Source: an uncultured Paracoccaceae bacterium
Lineage (GTDB): Bacteria > Pseudomonadota > Alphaproteobacteria > Rhodobacterales > Rhodobacteraceae
Assembly (NCBI GenBank): GCA_938092015.1
Contig: CALKOT010000097.1
Span: 1 to 48,132 of the forward strand
Direction: 5' to 3'
DNA: 48,132 nt
The translations under genes were made by a program, and so were the position numbers. Every line of letters begins with the position of its first letter. The stretch's first letter is position 1. A model generated the notes under the pieces. It made no database searches, was not told the origin of the DNA, and saw nothing but the letters and a program-made list of their open reading frames with translations. Below, piece by piece: positions 17,686 through 27,293 of this stretch.

Positions 17686-19773
17686 TTACGCGTCTTCTGA
17701 AACCTTGATGACTGGTTCCATGCGATCCAACACGTCCTGCGCGAGGTGACATTTGATCTGGTGACCATTGCTGAGCGTCCGCATTGGCGGGACTTCCTTG
17801 TCGCAAAGTACCCCCGGCACGTCCGTTTTCCACCGGCAGCGCGTCTGGAACGGGCAGCCCGATGGCGGGTTCATCGCTGATGGGATGTCGCCTTCCAGTA
17901 CGATCCGCTGTTTTTCAATCGACGTATCCGCGATGGGAACAGCAGACAACAACGCCTCAGTATAAGGGTGATATGGCGGTGCGAAGACCTTTTCGGTTGG
18001 CCCCATCTCAACCACATGGCCAAGATACATCACCATCACGCGGTCACTAAGATAGCGAACGATGGAAAGATCGTGAGAGATGAACAGAAGCGTCATCTTG
18101 GTCTCACGTTGAATTTCCATCAGCAGATCTGTGACTGCCGCCTGCACTGACACGTCGAGGGCTGAGACGGGTTCATCCGCCACAACGATCTGCGCGTCGC
18201 CTGCAAACGCACGGGCGATGCCCACACGTTGTTTCTGCCCACCAGACAACTGGCGCGGCATACGGGTGGCGAAAGTACGGGGCAGCTTGACCAGATCCAA
18301 CAGCTCAAGCATCCGCTTTTCGCGGTCGGCGTGGGAGTTGCCGATCTTGAAAATCTCAAGCGCCCGAATGATCTGATTGCCGACCGACATGGACGGGTTC
18401 AGCGTATCAAACGGGTTCTGGAACACCATTTGGACCTGAGACACCGTCTCAACCGTCCGGTCTTCGATGGCGACGTCTTCGACGTCCACCCCGTTCAGTA
18501 CGACCGAGCCGTCAGAGGCTGTCTCCAGCCCCATCAGAACCTTGGCGAGCGTAGACTTGCCGCAACCGGATTCGCCAACGATGGCGAGGGTTTCAGATTC
18601 CCGCGCCTCGAAGGACAGTGTCTCGTTCGCCTTGACAGTCTTACCTTCGCCGCCGCCAAAGGCGGAACCGCTGACTGAGTAGTATTTCTTCAGATCATCG
18701 ACCTTCAGAACAACTTCGCCCAGCACAACGTCTTCAACATCTTGGCTGGCTTGAATGGGCTCAGCCCAATCAATCTCAGTGAACTTCAGGCACCTGCTGT
18801 CATGACGCTGATCCCCTTCGATCGGCCCCATTTTGATGTCGCCAGCATCGCACCTGCCCTCTTCGAAGTAGTCACAACGCGGGCCAAAGTTACAGCCGTT
18901 GGGGCGTTCATGCGGCAACGGAAAGTTGCCGGGGATCGCCACCAGAGGCCGGGCGTTCTTATCGGCCCCAGGCAGCGGGATCGACCGGAACAGGGCCTGC
19001 GTATAGGGATGGCGCATCTTGTCGAAGACGTCCTCGATGGAGCCGGTTTCCACCGCCTCGCCCGAATACATCACGCAAAGCCGGTCGCAGGTATCAAGAA
19101 CCAGCCCAAGATTGTGCGAGATGAACAGCATCGACGTGCCGTATTTTTCGCCTAGCCCTTTCACCAGATCAACGATCCCCGCCTCAACCGTCACATCAAG
19201 CGCAGTGGTCGGCTCATCCAGGATCAGAAGCGACGGTTTCGACATCAGCGCCATCGCGATCACGATGCGCTGCTGCTGGCCGCCTGAGATCTGGTGCGGA
19301 TAGCTGTCGAGGATGCGCGCCGGATCTGGCAGTTTCACATCCGAGACAACCTCCAGGGCCATCTGGTAAGCTTCTTCCTTGGACTTCCCTTCGTGGATCA
19401 TCGGGACTTCCATCAGCTGTCTGCCGATTTTCATCGCCGGGTTCAGGGATGCCATCGGCTCCTGATAGATCATCGCGATTTCGGACCCGCGCAGCTCACG
19501 CAGTTCCTCATTGGACATTGTGGTCAGCTCGCGTCCCTTGAACCTCATGGAACCGCCCACAACGTGGCCGTTTTTGCCAAGGTCCATCATGACGGCGAGG
19601 GCGACTGTGGACTTGCCACAACCAGATTCCCCAACCAGACCCATCGCTTCGCCCGGCATCACGGTGCAGGAAAAATCCATCACCGCCGGGATTTCGAAAA
19701 GCCGCGTCATGAATGAGATAGAGAGGTTCTCAATCTCAAGGATCGGGCCGTCGTAATTGTCGTCTCTAGCCAT
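17686..19773 (-). CDS. Peptide-type ABC transporter ATP-binding protein, two fused ATPase domains
   Basis: This 695-residue protein joins a DppD-like and a DppF-like ATPase. First domain: Walker A GESGCGKSTVAL, signature SGGQQQRIVIAMAL, Walker B LLILDEPTTALDVT. Second domain (from about 370): GESGCGKSTLAKVLMG, SGGQKQRVGIARAF, VVADEPVSALDVS. After each domain comes an oligopeptide-transporter C-terminal region with cysteines (NGCNFGPRCDYFEEGRCDAG; SGCPFQTRCRWKTDVPGVLC) that may hold an Fe-S cluster or zinc. It energises the two permeases just upstream. Such fusions (GsiA-like) are common. Confidence 0.95.
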   Translation of the reverse strand: MARDDNYDGPILEIENLSISFMTRLFEIPAVMDFSCTVMPGEAMGLVGESGCGKSTVALAVMMDLGKNGHVVGGSMRFKGRELTTMSNEELRELRGSEIAMIYQEPMASLNPAMKIGRQLMEVPMIHEGKSKEEAYQMALEVVSDVKLPDPARILDSYPHQISGGQQQRIVIAMALMSKPSLLILDEPTTALDVTVEAGIVDLVKGLGEKYGTSMLFISHNLGLVLDTCDRLCVMYSGEAVETGSIEDVFDKMRHPYTQALFRSIPLPGADKNARPLVAIPGNFPLPHERPNGCNFGPRCDYFEEGRCDAGDIKMGPIEGDQRHDSRCLKFTEIDWAEPIQASQDVEDVVLGEVVLKVDDLKKYYSVSGSAFGGGEGKTVKANETLSFEARESETLAIVGESGCGKSTLAKVLMGLETASDGSVVLNGVDVEDVAIEDRTVETVSQVQMVFQNPFDTLNPSMSVGNQIIRALEIFKIGNSHADREKRMLELLDLVKLPRTFATRMPRQLSGGQKQRVGIARAFAGDAQIVVADEPVSALDVSVQAAVTDLLMEIQRETKMTLLFISHDLSIVRYLSDRVMVMYLGHVVEMGPTEKVFAPPYHPYTEALLSAVPIADTSIEKQRIVLEGDIPSAMNPPSGCPFQTRCRWKTDVPGVLCDKEVPPMRTLSNGHQIKCHLAQDVLDRMEPVIKVSEDA

Positions 19774-19777
19774 CAGA

Positions 19778-20980
19778 TCAATCCTTCAGCGATTCTTCGC
19801 GGAGACCGTCCGCAAGAAGGTTGAGGCCAAGCACCAGGCTCAGCAGCGAGAAGGCGGGCGTCAACGCTGGGTGCAGATAAACGGAGAGCAGTTTGCGCCC
19901 ATCGTTAATCGTCGATCCCCAGTCGGGGCTTTCCGGTGGAAGGCCAAGGCCGAAGAAACCCAAGGTTCCCAACAAGATCGTGGCGTAGCCGATGCGCAGA
20001 CAGAAATCGACGATCAGCGGGCCGCGAACGTTGGGCAGGATTTCCCACAGCATGATGTACCACGGCGTTTCACCCCGGGTCTGCGCCGCCGCAACATAGT
20101 CGCGGGATTTCACGTCCATCGTCAGACCGCGAATGATACGGAAAATGGTGGGCGAGTTGACGAAAACGACCGAGATGAACACCACCAGAACGCCGCCTGG
20201 AATGTTGAAGAGATCAAGCGCATTTGGCCAGAAATCAACGAATGTTCCGCGACCGCTTTCCGAGATGGTCGAAAAGTAGATCCAGATCCCGATGGTCAGA
20301 ACGACCGCCAGCAAGGGCGTCCGGATATGCGGCAACACCTTGTAGCGGCTGTTCAGGAGGACCGTGATGAACACCAGCGGAAAGATGAAGAACACCGCCG
20401 CCATATACATCGGAATGCCGGTCGCAATGATCTCTGGCGTCACCAGAAGGTAAAAGAGCAGGATCACCGGGAAGGCCAGGATCAGGTTGGCGAGGAAGCT
20501 GAGGATCGTGTCCAGTCGACCACCGAAATATCCAGCGGGCAGACCCAGCGTGACGCCAACGACATAGCCGAACAGCGTCGCAAGTGGCGCGATGCTAAGC
20601 ACGATGGCGGAACCATGGACCATGCGGCTGAAGACGTCGCGCGCAAGGTTGTCACCGCCGAGAAGGTAGAAGGCGTATGCTCCCTCTGCTGCGTCCCTCA
20701 ACGGTGTGCCCGGCACCTTGTTCTTCATGCCTGACGCCTGAACCAGCGGATCATGCGTTGCGATCAGGTCAAAGGCCGACGCGTAGAACGCCGTGAAGAC
20801 CCAGAACGTGACAAGTGCAAAGCCGATCATACCGACTGTGCTGTCAAAGATGCGGCCGTAGAGGCCAAGTTTGCGTTTGAATGTGATCGAGGCGGTGAAC
20901 ACCACGAACATCGAAATCCATACCGGAAGGAACTGGTACAGAATGCGGACGATGATTTCGCCCCAGGATAATGGATCCAT
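19778..20980 (-). CDS. Peptide-type ABC transporter permease (DppC-like)
   Basis: The 400-residue integral membrane protein has an N-terminal membrane segment, a periplasmic insert (about 75-115) and five further hydrophobic helices. The cytoplasmic EAA-type loop reads DYVAAAQTRGETPWYIMLWEILPN, which docks on the ATPase. It is longer than standard DppC (about 300), because of extra hydrophobic sequence in the middle, as in other permeases of this fused-ATPase subgroup. It lies between the other permease gene and the ATPase gene, four bases from the latter. Confidence 0.92.
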   Translation of the reverse strand: MDPLSWGEIIVRILYQFLPVWISMFVVFTASITFKRKLGLYGRIFDSTVGMIGFALVTFWVFTAFYASAFDLIATHDPLVQASGMKNKVPGTPLRDAAEGAYAFYLLGGDNLARDVFSRMVHGSAIVLSIAPLATLFGYVVGVTLGLPAGYFGGRLDTILSFLANLILAFPVILLFYLLVTPEIIATGIPMYMAAVFFIFPLVFITVLLNSRYKVLPHIRTPLLAVVLTIGIWIYFSTISESGRGTFVDFWPNALDLFNIPGGVLVVFISVVFVNSPTIFRIIRGLTMDVKSRDYVAAAQTRGETPWYIMLWEILPNVRGPLIVDFCLRIGYATILLGTLGFFGLGLPPESPDWGSTINDGRKLLSVYLHPALTPAFSLLSLVLGLNLLADGLREESLKD

Positions 20981-20993
20981 TGTTCAGCCCCCC

Positions 20994-22040
20994 TTATGAA
21001 ATGCGAATGCGTGGGTTCAAGTACACATAGCCGATATCCGATATTAGCTGTGTCGCCAGAACGATGATGACGGAAACGACGGACACGCCCAGAAGCATGT
21101 CGATGTCGTTGTTGCCTGCAGCCTGCACAAGCAGCCACCCGAACCCTTTATAGTTAAAGAGGGTCTCGGTGATCACGACGCCGGTCAGCAGATACGGGAT
21201 CTGCAAGATGATGACCGTGAAGGGCGCGATCAGCGCGTTGCGCAGGGCGTGCTTGAGAACGATGTTGCCAAAACTGACGCCCTTCAGCCGCGCGGTGCGG
21301 ATGTATTGGGCGGTCATAACCTCGGTCATCGAGGCGCGGGTCATGCGCGCGATATAGCCGATTGAGAACAGCGCGATGGTCAGGACCGGCAGCGTGAAGT
21401 TCTCAAAATCGGGGCTTTCCATCGCCTTGGTTGCCGAGCCCTTGAACCATTTCAAGCCCACGGCTGATGAGGCGAAGATCGCGATCAACACAACGCCCGA
21501 TACATACTCGGGGGTGGCTGAGGTCACGATGGAGAAGGTGGATAACGTTCGGTCTGTTTTAGACCCCTCTCGCATCCCCGCTAAAATTCCTATGAGCAGT
21601 GCGACCGGGATGGTCAGCAGCAATGCGCATAACATCAGGAACCCTGTCAGACTTAGCCGCTTCCACATGATGTCGGATGCAGGCTCCTTGAAGACAGATG
21701 AATAACCCCAGCCGCCCTGGAAAACACCGCAATATTCAGGCGCGTCTTCGACAGATTGACCCTGTGGCGCGCATCGTGCGCGGACTTCACCATCAGTACC
21801 TTCGATGACATAGCCGGGTAGCACCCCAAGCCACTCACCGTATTTAACCAACAGGGGGCGTGTGTAGCCTCGGTTGTTAAGCCAGGTTGAAACCTCTGTT
21901 TCCGACATGCGGAAGTTGCCTTGCGTCTTAGCCAGCTTTTCAAGGTTCGGATAAAGATTGGTCATGTAGAAAACGATGAGCGTCAGGCCTAACGCGGTCA
22001 GGGCCATGACGCCCAGACGCTTAAGAATAAACATTCCCAT
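20994..22040 (-). CDS. Peptide-type ABC transporter permease (DppB-like)
   Basis: The 348-residue permease starts with MGMFILKRLGVMALTALGLT, the usual first helix of DppB proteins, followed by a long periplasmic loop (about 30-120, with two cysteines) and about five more helices. The EAA loop is YIRTARLKGVSFGNIVLKHALRNA, and the next helix has TGVVITETLFNYKGFGWLL, all typical. It pairs with the DppC-like permease 13 bases downstream. Confidence 0.93.
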   Translation of the reverse strand: MGMFILKRLGVMALTALGLTLIVFYMTNLYPNLEKLAKTQGNFRMSETEVSTWLNNRGYTRPLLVKYGEWLGVLPGYVIEGTDGEVRARCAPQGQSVEDAPEYCGVFQGGWGYSSVFKEPASDIMWKRLSLTGFLMLCALLLTIPVALLIGILAGMREGSKTDRTLSTFSIVTSATPEYVSGVVLIAIFASSAVGLKWFKGSATKAMESPDFENFTLPVLTIALFSIGYIARMTRASMTEVMTAQYIRTARLKGVSFGNIVLKHALRNALIAPFTVIILQIPYLLTGVVITETLFNYKGFGWLLVQAAGNNDIDMLLGVSVVSVIIVLATQLISDIGYVYLNPRIRIS

Positions 22041-22147
22041 AGATCACCCCTGTTGGTAGGTGGCCCTGCGGTTCTTGTGATTGGTAGGGTGACCGTTAGG
22101 GCGTTCCGCGCCTATTCGAAGCTCGGTAATCGTTATGTTCTGCGAAA

Positions 22148-22173
22148 AAGGGCCGCCCCTAGGGGCGGCCCTT
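22148..22173 (-). terminator. Strong intercistronic terminator/attenuator after the binding-protein gene
   Basis: A perfect 26-base palindrome, AAGGGCCGCCCCT and its complement, is followed on the minus strand by TTTTTCGCA. It starts 13 bases after the stop codon of the substrate-binding protein and precedes the permease genes by about 110 bases. Partial termination here would give excess binding protein over membrane components, a common arrangement in ABC importers. Confidence 0.9.
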
Positions 22174-22186
22174 AAGTCTTGAAGCC

Positions 22187-23842
22187 TTAGGCTTTCCAAG
22201 CCCACTTATAAATCTGCGGCAGGTACGCGATGTGCATATCGACCCCCGTCAGATTTTCATTGTGGTGGCGCGTAACCGTGCGCCAGTAAGGCTGGATCGT
22301 AACGCCTTCGTTGATCATGATGGCCTGAATTTTGCCCATCACAACTTTCCGCTTGGCGACGTCAGCGATTGAGTTCGCTTCAGCAAGCAGCGTGTCGAAC
22401 TCTTCATTCGCAAAGCCGCTTTCGTTCCAAGCTTCGCCAGAACGGTATGCCAGCGCCAGCACCTGAGTGCCGAGCGGACGGTGGTTCCAGTTGGTGGAAG
22501 AGAACGGGTACTTCGCCCAGTCGTTCCAGAAGGTCGAACCAGGCAGAACGGTCCGCTTAACCGGGATGCCAGCGTTGCGCAGCTCAGACGCTACAGCGTC
22601 TGTGGTGTTTTTACGCCAGTCATCGTCGATCGACAGCAGCTCAAGCTCAGTATCACCAGCAGCGGCTTTGTACATGGCGCCTGCTTTTGCGGGGTCATAC
22701 GGGATACGCGTCACCGATGCATCATGCTCTGGGTGGACAGGACCAACGTGACAGTTGTCGGCAGGAATGCCCTGACCATTAACGCCCAGTTCCAGAAGTT
22801 TCGCGTTGTCGACGGCCATTGCGATCGCAAGACGAACGTCTTTGTTGTCGTAAGGCGCGTTGTTCTGGTTTGGCCGGATCACGATGGTCGCGCCCGAAAC
22901 AACATCAGACTGGGTCAGGCCGAGGCCTGTCATGATGTCGATAAATTCACCAACAGATTCCCAGTTCATGTCGATCTCTTCGGCTTCGTAGCCTGCGATG
23001 ATCGCAGAGGCGTCGGTGCCGTAGTCGATAAACTCGATCCGGTCGAGGTAACCACCTTTGCCAGCAGCCGTGCCCCACCATTCGTGGTCTTCGTTGCGAA
23101 CGATTACGCCTTTGACGCCAACTTCCAGCGATTCAGGCTTCATGTAGCCAGTGCCGACTGCGGTGCCGAGCATGTCGTCAGGATTATGTGACGAGTGAAC
23201 GATGGCCGCAGGATAGTCAGCCATGCCAGGAATGATCGTGATGTCCGGGTTAGGCAGGGTCAGTTTGACGGTGTGGCTGTCCATGACAGTAATCGCGCCG
23301 TCCAGCGCCTTGTTAGTGTTGGCGTCGATCAGCGAAGACATACGGCCCGCCATCGAGTTGCCTTCGACGTCTTTTTCACACCAGCCAGCGATGTTGCGCG
23401 CAACATCTTCAGCGGTGAAGTCATCGCCATTGTTCCATTTTACGCCTTTACGGACATTCAGAACATATTCAGTGGCGTCTGCGTTGGCTTCCCAGCTATC
23501 CAGCAGCATTGGCTCAAACGTACCGTCTGAGTTGTACTCAACCAGATACTCAAGCCAACCAGCGGTGTAGGTTGCGATCTGCGTCCAGTCGTAGGTGCGC
23601 GGGTCTTTCAACGCACGAACTTCCATCTGCATGCGCAGCGTGCCGCCAGCTTTGGCGTGTGCGGCGGCTTTGGCTGGCGGGGCCATGCCCAGCATGCCGT
23701 AAGCGCCTGCAGCGGTTGCACCGAAAACACTGGCCAGCGCGATAAACTCGCGGCGGTCAGCTTCCGGCATGTTACGGACAGCTTCTGCCTGCTCAGTGAT
23801 ATGAGCAGGAACCTTGTCCGAATGGCTCCTAAAAAATTTCAT
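22187..23842 (-). CDS. Peptide-type ABC transporter substrate-binding protein (SBP family 5), Tat-type signal
   Basis: The protein from ATG 23842 has 551 residues, with AGGGAGA upstream. After a hydrophilic leader of about 30 residues comes [19 protein letters not shown] and a hydrophobic stretch ending PAKAAA, which looks like a twin-arginine signal. The mature part is a family 5 solute-binding protein: [16 protein letters not shown], then [15 protein letters not shown] and [20 protein letters not shown]. It should capture a peptide or related ligand in the periplasm; the ligand is not predictable. The 296 bases between it and the divergent SRPBCC gene hold the promoters but no gene. Confidence 0.92.
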   Translation of the reverse strand: MKFFRSHSDKVPAHITEQAEAVRNMPEADRREFIALASVFGATAAGAYGMLGMAPPAKAAAHAKAGGTLRMQMEVRALKDPRTYDWTQIATYTAGWLEYLVEYNSDGTFEPMLLDSWEANADATEYVLNVRKGVKWNNGDDFTAEDVARNIAGWCEKDVEGNSMAGRMSSLIDANTNKALDGAITVMDSHTVKLTLPNPDITIIPGMADYPAAIVHSSHNPDDMLGTAVGTGYMKPESLEVGVKGVIVRNEDHEWWGTAAGKGGYLDRIEFIDYGTDASAIIAGYEAEEIDMNWESVGEFIDIMTGLGLTQSDVVSGATIVIRPNQNNAPYDNKDVRLAIAMAVDNAKLLELGVNGQGIPADNCHVGPVHPEHDASVTRIPYDPAKAGAMYKAAAGDTELELLSIDDDWRKNTTDAVASELRNAGIPVKRTVLPGSTFWNDWAKYPFSSTNWNHRPLGTQVLALAYRSGEAWNESGFANEEFDTLLAEANSIADVAKRKVVMGKIQAIMINEGVTIQPYWRTVTRHHNENLTGVDMHIAYLPQIYKWAWKA

Positions 23843-24138
23843 GCGTGTTCTCCCTGTATTTCGCATGTCGTATTCCCCAACTCCGAGGGGATTAGACCTG
23901 AGATTGTTTCTCATTTCAAACCGTGATGTGAGCGGATTGCGACATGTAATGTCGAGTTTGCGGATTTGAGCCCCCGGCAAACCTACCGAATAGCTGCGCG
24001 ATTGGGCCTGTTTGATCTTTTGTCAGACAAAAATGGGAAGAAAATTTATGTTTTTTGTCGATTGGGCGTCTCGCCGTTCGTCATGTCAGTGAAGGCCTCA
24101 GATGGACGCTTCGCTAACCTGATGAAAGGAACAGAAAA

Positions 24139-24651
24139 ATGTCGAATGCCGCACAAATCCTGATGATCGCCGGAGGCGTCCTGACATTGGCAATCGCCTT
24201 CACCTACATGATTCCCTCAGCCATGCACGTCGAACGCACTGCAATCATCGATGCGAACCCTGCCGAAGTGATCGCGATGGCGGCCTCGACCGAAGGGTTT
24301 CAACGGATTAAACTCTATGCCTCTACCGACCCAAACCAGAAAATTACGCCTTTTGACCCAGCCTCAGGCGTCGGGTCTGGCTTTCACTTTGACGGCAAAG
24401 ACGGCAAGGGCAGTCAGACTGTCGCCGCCGTGAGCGCCGATCAAGTGACTTACGCAATTGACCTTGGCGCCATGGGCAAGCCAACGCAAACTATCGTCGT
24501 GGCCGCTGCGCCAGACGGGACAAAGGTGACATGGTCGATGGATACGGACATGGGAATGAATCCAATCGCCCGCGTCTTTGGCCTGTTCATGGACAGGATG
24601 ATGGGCGCTACGTTCGCCCGTGGATTGCAAAACATGGCTGAAGCGGCCTGA
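24139..24651 (+). CDS. SRPBCC family protein with N-terminal membrane anchor
   Basis: This 170-residue protein has a hydrophobic segment at about 6-28 and then a START/Bet-v-1-like (SRPBCC) ligand-binding fold: VERTAIIDANPAEVIAMAAS at the start of the fold, VTWSMDTDMGMNPIARVFGLF in the middle, and a C-terminal helix FARGLQNMAEA. AAAGGAA precedes the ATG. The ligand is unknown. It is followed after 22 bases by the YCII gene and the ECF sigma gene on the same strand; SRPBCC, YCII and ECF42-like sigma genes often travel together (family knowledge). It is the only intact member of the trio. Confidence 0.85.
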   Translation: MSNAAQILMIAGGVLTLAIAFTYMIPSAMHVERTAIIDANPAEVIAMAASTEGFQRIKLYASTDPNQKITPFDPASGVGSGFHFDGKDGKGSQTVAAVSADQVTYAIDLGAMGKPTQTIVVAAAPDGTKVTWSMDTDMGMNPIARVFGLFMDRMMGATFARGLQNMAEAA

Positions 24652-24673
24652 AGATAAGGAAGAGGATAAACCA

Positions 24674-25024
24674 ATGAACTACACATTGTTTCTATACACC
24701 GATCCTGCCGTTGGCGCGCAGATGACGCCCGAAGACTAGGCAGCCGAGAAAGAACTCTATGGCGCCTACATCAGCGCGCTGACTGAGGCAGGCGCGCTGG
24801 TCACAACTGACTGGCTGCAGCCCGCCCATACCGCGACGACCGTCAGCATGATTGATGGCGAGGAACGGATACAGGACGGGCCGTTTGCTGAGACAAAGGA
24901 AACGCTGGGCGGCTTCTTTGTCCTGAATGTCCCCGATCTCGACGCCGCCATCGCCTGGGCCAAGAAATGCCCTGCGGCGCGCCATGGCAAGGTCGAGGTT
25001 CGGGCGACGGCCATGGGCGGCTGA
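24674..25024 (+). pseudogene. YCII/DGPF family protein, interrupted by TAG
   Basis: The frame starts MNYTLFLYTDPAVGAQMTPE and meets TAG at 24737-24739 (codon 22). It then continues without further stops to TGA at 25022, 117 codons in all, the family size. After the stop come ELYGAYISALTEAGALVTTD and the diagnostic DGPFAETKETLGGFFVL, then the VPDLDAAIAWA segment. DGPF/YCII proteins accompany ECF42-type sigma factors. Nothing but the single stop is abnormal. Its TGA shares one base with the sigma ATG, so the interruption would also uncouple sigma translation. Confidence 0.85.
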
Positions 25025-26223
25025 TGTCTGACACAGCCAAGGCGCGCGCCGAACAGACGGCGCGCGCCTCTTACGGTAAACTACTGGCCCGCATCGCCTC
25101 ACGCACTGGCGATATCATGGCCGCCGAAGACGCGTTGAGTGAGGCTTTCGCCGAGGGGTTGAAGACATGGCCCGAACGCGGCGTGCCCGACCGACCGGAA
25201 GCTTGGCTAACTACCGTGGCCCGCAACCGCCTGATTGACGCGCAACGACGCGGTAAGCGGATGGTGGTCACTGATGAGGTTCCCGAAATGCCCACCTTGA
25301 CCAGCGATGAAGATGAGATACCGGACGAGCGTCTGCGTCTATTGTTCGTCTGCGCCCATCTGGCCATCGACCGCGCGCTGCACACCCCCCTGATGCTGCA
25401 AACAGTGCTAGGGTTGGAGGCGGATGCGATCGGACGGGTGTTTTTGATCTCTCCTTCGGCCATGGCGCATTAGCTGATGCGGGCGATGCACAAGATCGGG
25501 GATGCGGGCATTCACTTCTCTTTACCAGCCCGTTCCGAAATGGCGGGCCGCCTCACCGCCGTGCTAGAGGCGATTTACGGCGCTTTTTCCACGGACTGGA
25601 TCGATGGCGCGTCGGATTTTAGCGCTGAGGCAATTTATCTGGCGCAGATGACTGCCGCACTTGCGGATGAAGCTGAGGCCCAAGGGCTGTGCGTCCTTCT
25701 CCTCTTCATTCAAGCTCGTCGTGATGCTCGTTTGGCGGATGGCGTCTTGGTGCCCCTGGATGAACAGGATATGGCGCTGTGGGATCAGGCGATGACGGCG
25801 CAGGCCGAGGCTTTGCTGCGACAGGCATCGGCCAAATCGACGATCGGCCGGTTTCAGATCGAGGCTGCAATCCAGTCAGTGCACGCCGCCCGCGCACGGT
25901 CGGGCCAAACCGATTGACGGGCGTTGTCTCAGCTATACGCAGGCCTGAACTGCCTCTACCCGACCATTGGCGGCGCGGTCAGTCAGGCCGCTGCGGTTGG
26001 GCGCGATGCCGGGCCGGGCGCAGGGTTGGACATGCTGGCGAAGATCGACCCCGCCGCCATCACAACCTATCAGGCCGCCTGGGCGGTCCGCGCAGATCTC
26101 CTCCGCCGCGCAAGCCGGTTATCTGAAGCCCGCGAGGCGTACGCCAAGGCGATATCGCTTTGCACCGATGCGCCGCTACGCCGTTGGCTGGAAGCGCGAG
26201 CCGCCGCCCTGCCCCTGCATTAA
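25024..26223 (+). pseudogene. ECF42-type RNA polymerase sigma factor with C-terminal TPR domain, two in-frame stops
   Basis: The 400-codon frame encodes an ECF sigma factor of the DUF6596 type: sigma region 2 with GDIMAAEDALSEAFAEGLKT and WLTTVARNRLIDAQRR, sigma region 4 with LMLQTVLGLEADAIGRVFLI, then a long C-terminal part with LDEQDMALWDQAM and GRFQIEAAIQSVHAARA, ending in a TPR-like piece. A TAG (25471-25473) falls in region 4 after SPSAMAH, and a TGA (25915-25917) falls after SGQTD, where relatives usually have tryptophan. The frame is otherwise perfect. The gene follows its DGPF partner with a one-base overlap. As written, only a truncated factor with damaged region 4 would be made. Confidence 0.88.
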
Positions 26224-26441
26224 CGCCAGTAATTATTCGCGGCTGCGACAGTCTGGAAGTTGGTCGCAACAACCCCCGACGCCACGGTCAGGCTATCTGC
26301 GTTGTTGGCGTAATCGGGCCGCATCCGCCCTCGCGCCTCATCATCAGGTTGGGCCTTCTTTACCGCCATTCGGGACAGCTTGATCGCCAGATCATATCCC
26401 TCTTCCGGCGTGGCTGTGATCAGGCTGGGCAACCATGACAT
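26220..26441 (-). CDS. Small hypothetical protein divergent from the OhrR-type regulator
   Basis: This 73-residue reading frame begins MSWLPSLITATPEEGYDLAI and is preceded by a good AGGAGG Shine-Dalgarno. It has an amphipathic helix (about 12-30) with basic residues and a C-terminus ending NNYWR. No signal peptide or metal motif is seen and I do not recognise the family. It overlaps the end of the sigma-factor frame by four bases. It shares an intergenic region full of operator repeats with the MarR/OhrR gene, so it is probably under that regulator (inference). It is not Ohr, whose motifs are absent. Confidence 0.55.
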   Translation of the reverse strand: MSWLPSLITATPEEGYDLAIKLSRMAVKKAQPDDEARGRMRPDYANNADSLTVASGVVATNFQTVAAANNYWR

Positions 26442-26454
26442 GGCTAGCCTCCTA

Positions 26455-26499
26455 TTTATATCGCATACGTTTATATAGCATACGTTTATATCGTTTTCG
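26455..26499. repeat. Three tandem 15-bp repeats in the ohrR-type promoter region
   Basis: Consecutive 15-mers TTTATATCGCATACG (26455), TTTATATAGCATACG (26470) and TTTATATCGTTTTCG (26485) stand in the AT-rich divergent intergenic region. The third copy runs into an ATCG-N4-CGAT inverted repeat. Confidence 0.85.
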
Positions 26500-26553
26500 A
26501 TTTAATATATATTCTTCCTAACTGTATCAATCTCGATTATATCGTGTTCGATA
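26490..26553. promoter_or_regulatory. Two MarR/OhrR-type operator palindromes
   Basis: ATCG-TTTT-CGAT (26490-26501) and TATCG-TGTT-CGATA (26540-26553) share the core ATCG-TKTT-CGAT and are spaced 50 bp apart. They lie between the small minus-strand gene and the regulator ATG at 26573, where an autoregulating MarR protein would bind. Confidence 0.65.
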
Positions 26554-26572
26554 ATTATGAGAGGTCCATGAC

Positions 26573-27028
26573 ATGACATCCTCAGCACCCGATTTGCCCG
26601 AGCGGGCCGAAGACATGATCTGTTTTGCTGTATACGCCGCGAGCCACGCCATGACCCGGGCCTATCAGCCAATGCTAAAACCCCTTGGCCTGACGTATCC
26701 GCAATATCTGGTCCTGACGGTGCTATGGGCAGAGGACATCCAAACCGTTGGCGCCCTCGGAAGGCGGCTTGGTATAGAATCCAACACCCTGACCCCGCTT
26801 CTGAAACGGCTTGAGGCGACTGGCCACGTTAAGCGGCGGCGCGGCGAAGATGATGAACGACGAGTATTTGTCTCGCTCACCTCCCAAGGGGCCACACTTA
26901 AGGAAAAAGCGCCCGAAATTACGCGACGTATCATCGAAAGCACCGGGATGGGCCTGGGTGATTTGACCCAATTGGTCGAAACGCTGTCCCGTATGAAGCA
27001 AAGCCTGACGCCCACCGACAGAATATAG
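26573..27028 (+). CDS. MarR family regulator of the OhrR type
   Basis: The 151-residue protein has the OhrR layout: an N-terminal MICFAVYAASHAMTRAYQPM with the peroxide-sensing cysteine at about residue 17, LGLTYPQYLVLTVLW, winged HTH with LGRRLGIESNTLTPLLKRLE and wing RRRGEDDERRVFVSLT. OhrR proteins sense organic hydroperoxides through that cysteine and normally control ohr. No ohr gene is adjacent here; only a small gene of unknown function lies divergently. GAGAGG precedes the ATG. Confidence 0.87.
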   Translation: MTSSAPDLPERAEDMICFAVYAASHAMTRAYQPMLKPLGLTYPQYLVLTVLWAEDIQTVGALGRRLGIESNTLTPLLKRLEATGHVKRRRGEDDERRVFVSLTSQGATLKEKAPEITRRIIESTGMGLGDLTQLVETLSRMKQSLTPTDRI

Positions 27029-27293
27029 CCCTGAGGCGTTGTACGTTTCCTCGCCCAAAGGGGGGACGCCAGATGAGTTTGTTAGAAACGCCAGATAAGA
27101 ACGAAGCATCGAGTGGCGGCTTTAAATCTGGGCTCCCGGCCTGTTTAGACCCCACATTCTTCAGTTTTTTTGCCACCGAACCGCATCATTTCCCCATGTT
27201 AGACGACACACGCAGCTCAATGGCGCTATTCCAAATTTCCCTTAATTCAGTTTAAGTGGTGAAAAGGGGCAAACAAATTGTGGGAGAGATTTT

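Noticed and set aside
19757-20734. A 325-codon plus-strand frame opposite the DppC-like permease, rich in charged residues
   Set aside because: The composition (many R, D, E, H, Q) is what the complement of membrane-helix codons gives; no motif or start signal.
26455-26499. CRISPR-like array
   Set aside because: Three contiguous 15-bp repeats with no spacers; they are promoter repeats. No other candidate array was seen.
27073-27255. A 60-codon plus-strand frame between the OhrR-type and RTX genes
   Set aside because: No Shine-Dalgarno of note, low-complexity content and no recognisable motif; left as intergenic.
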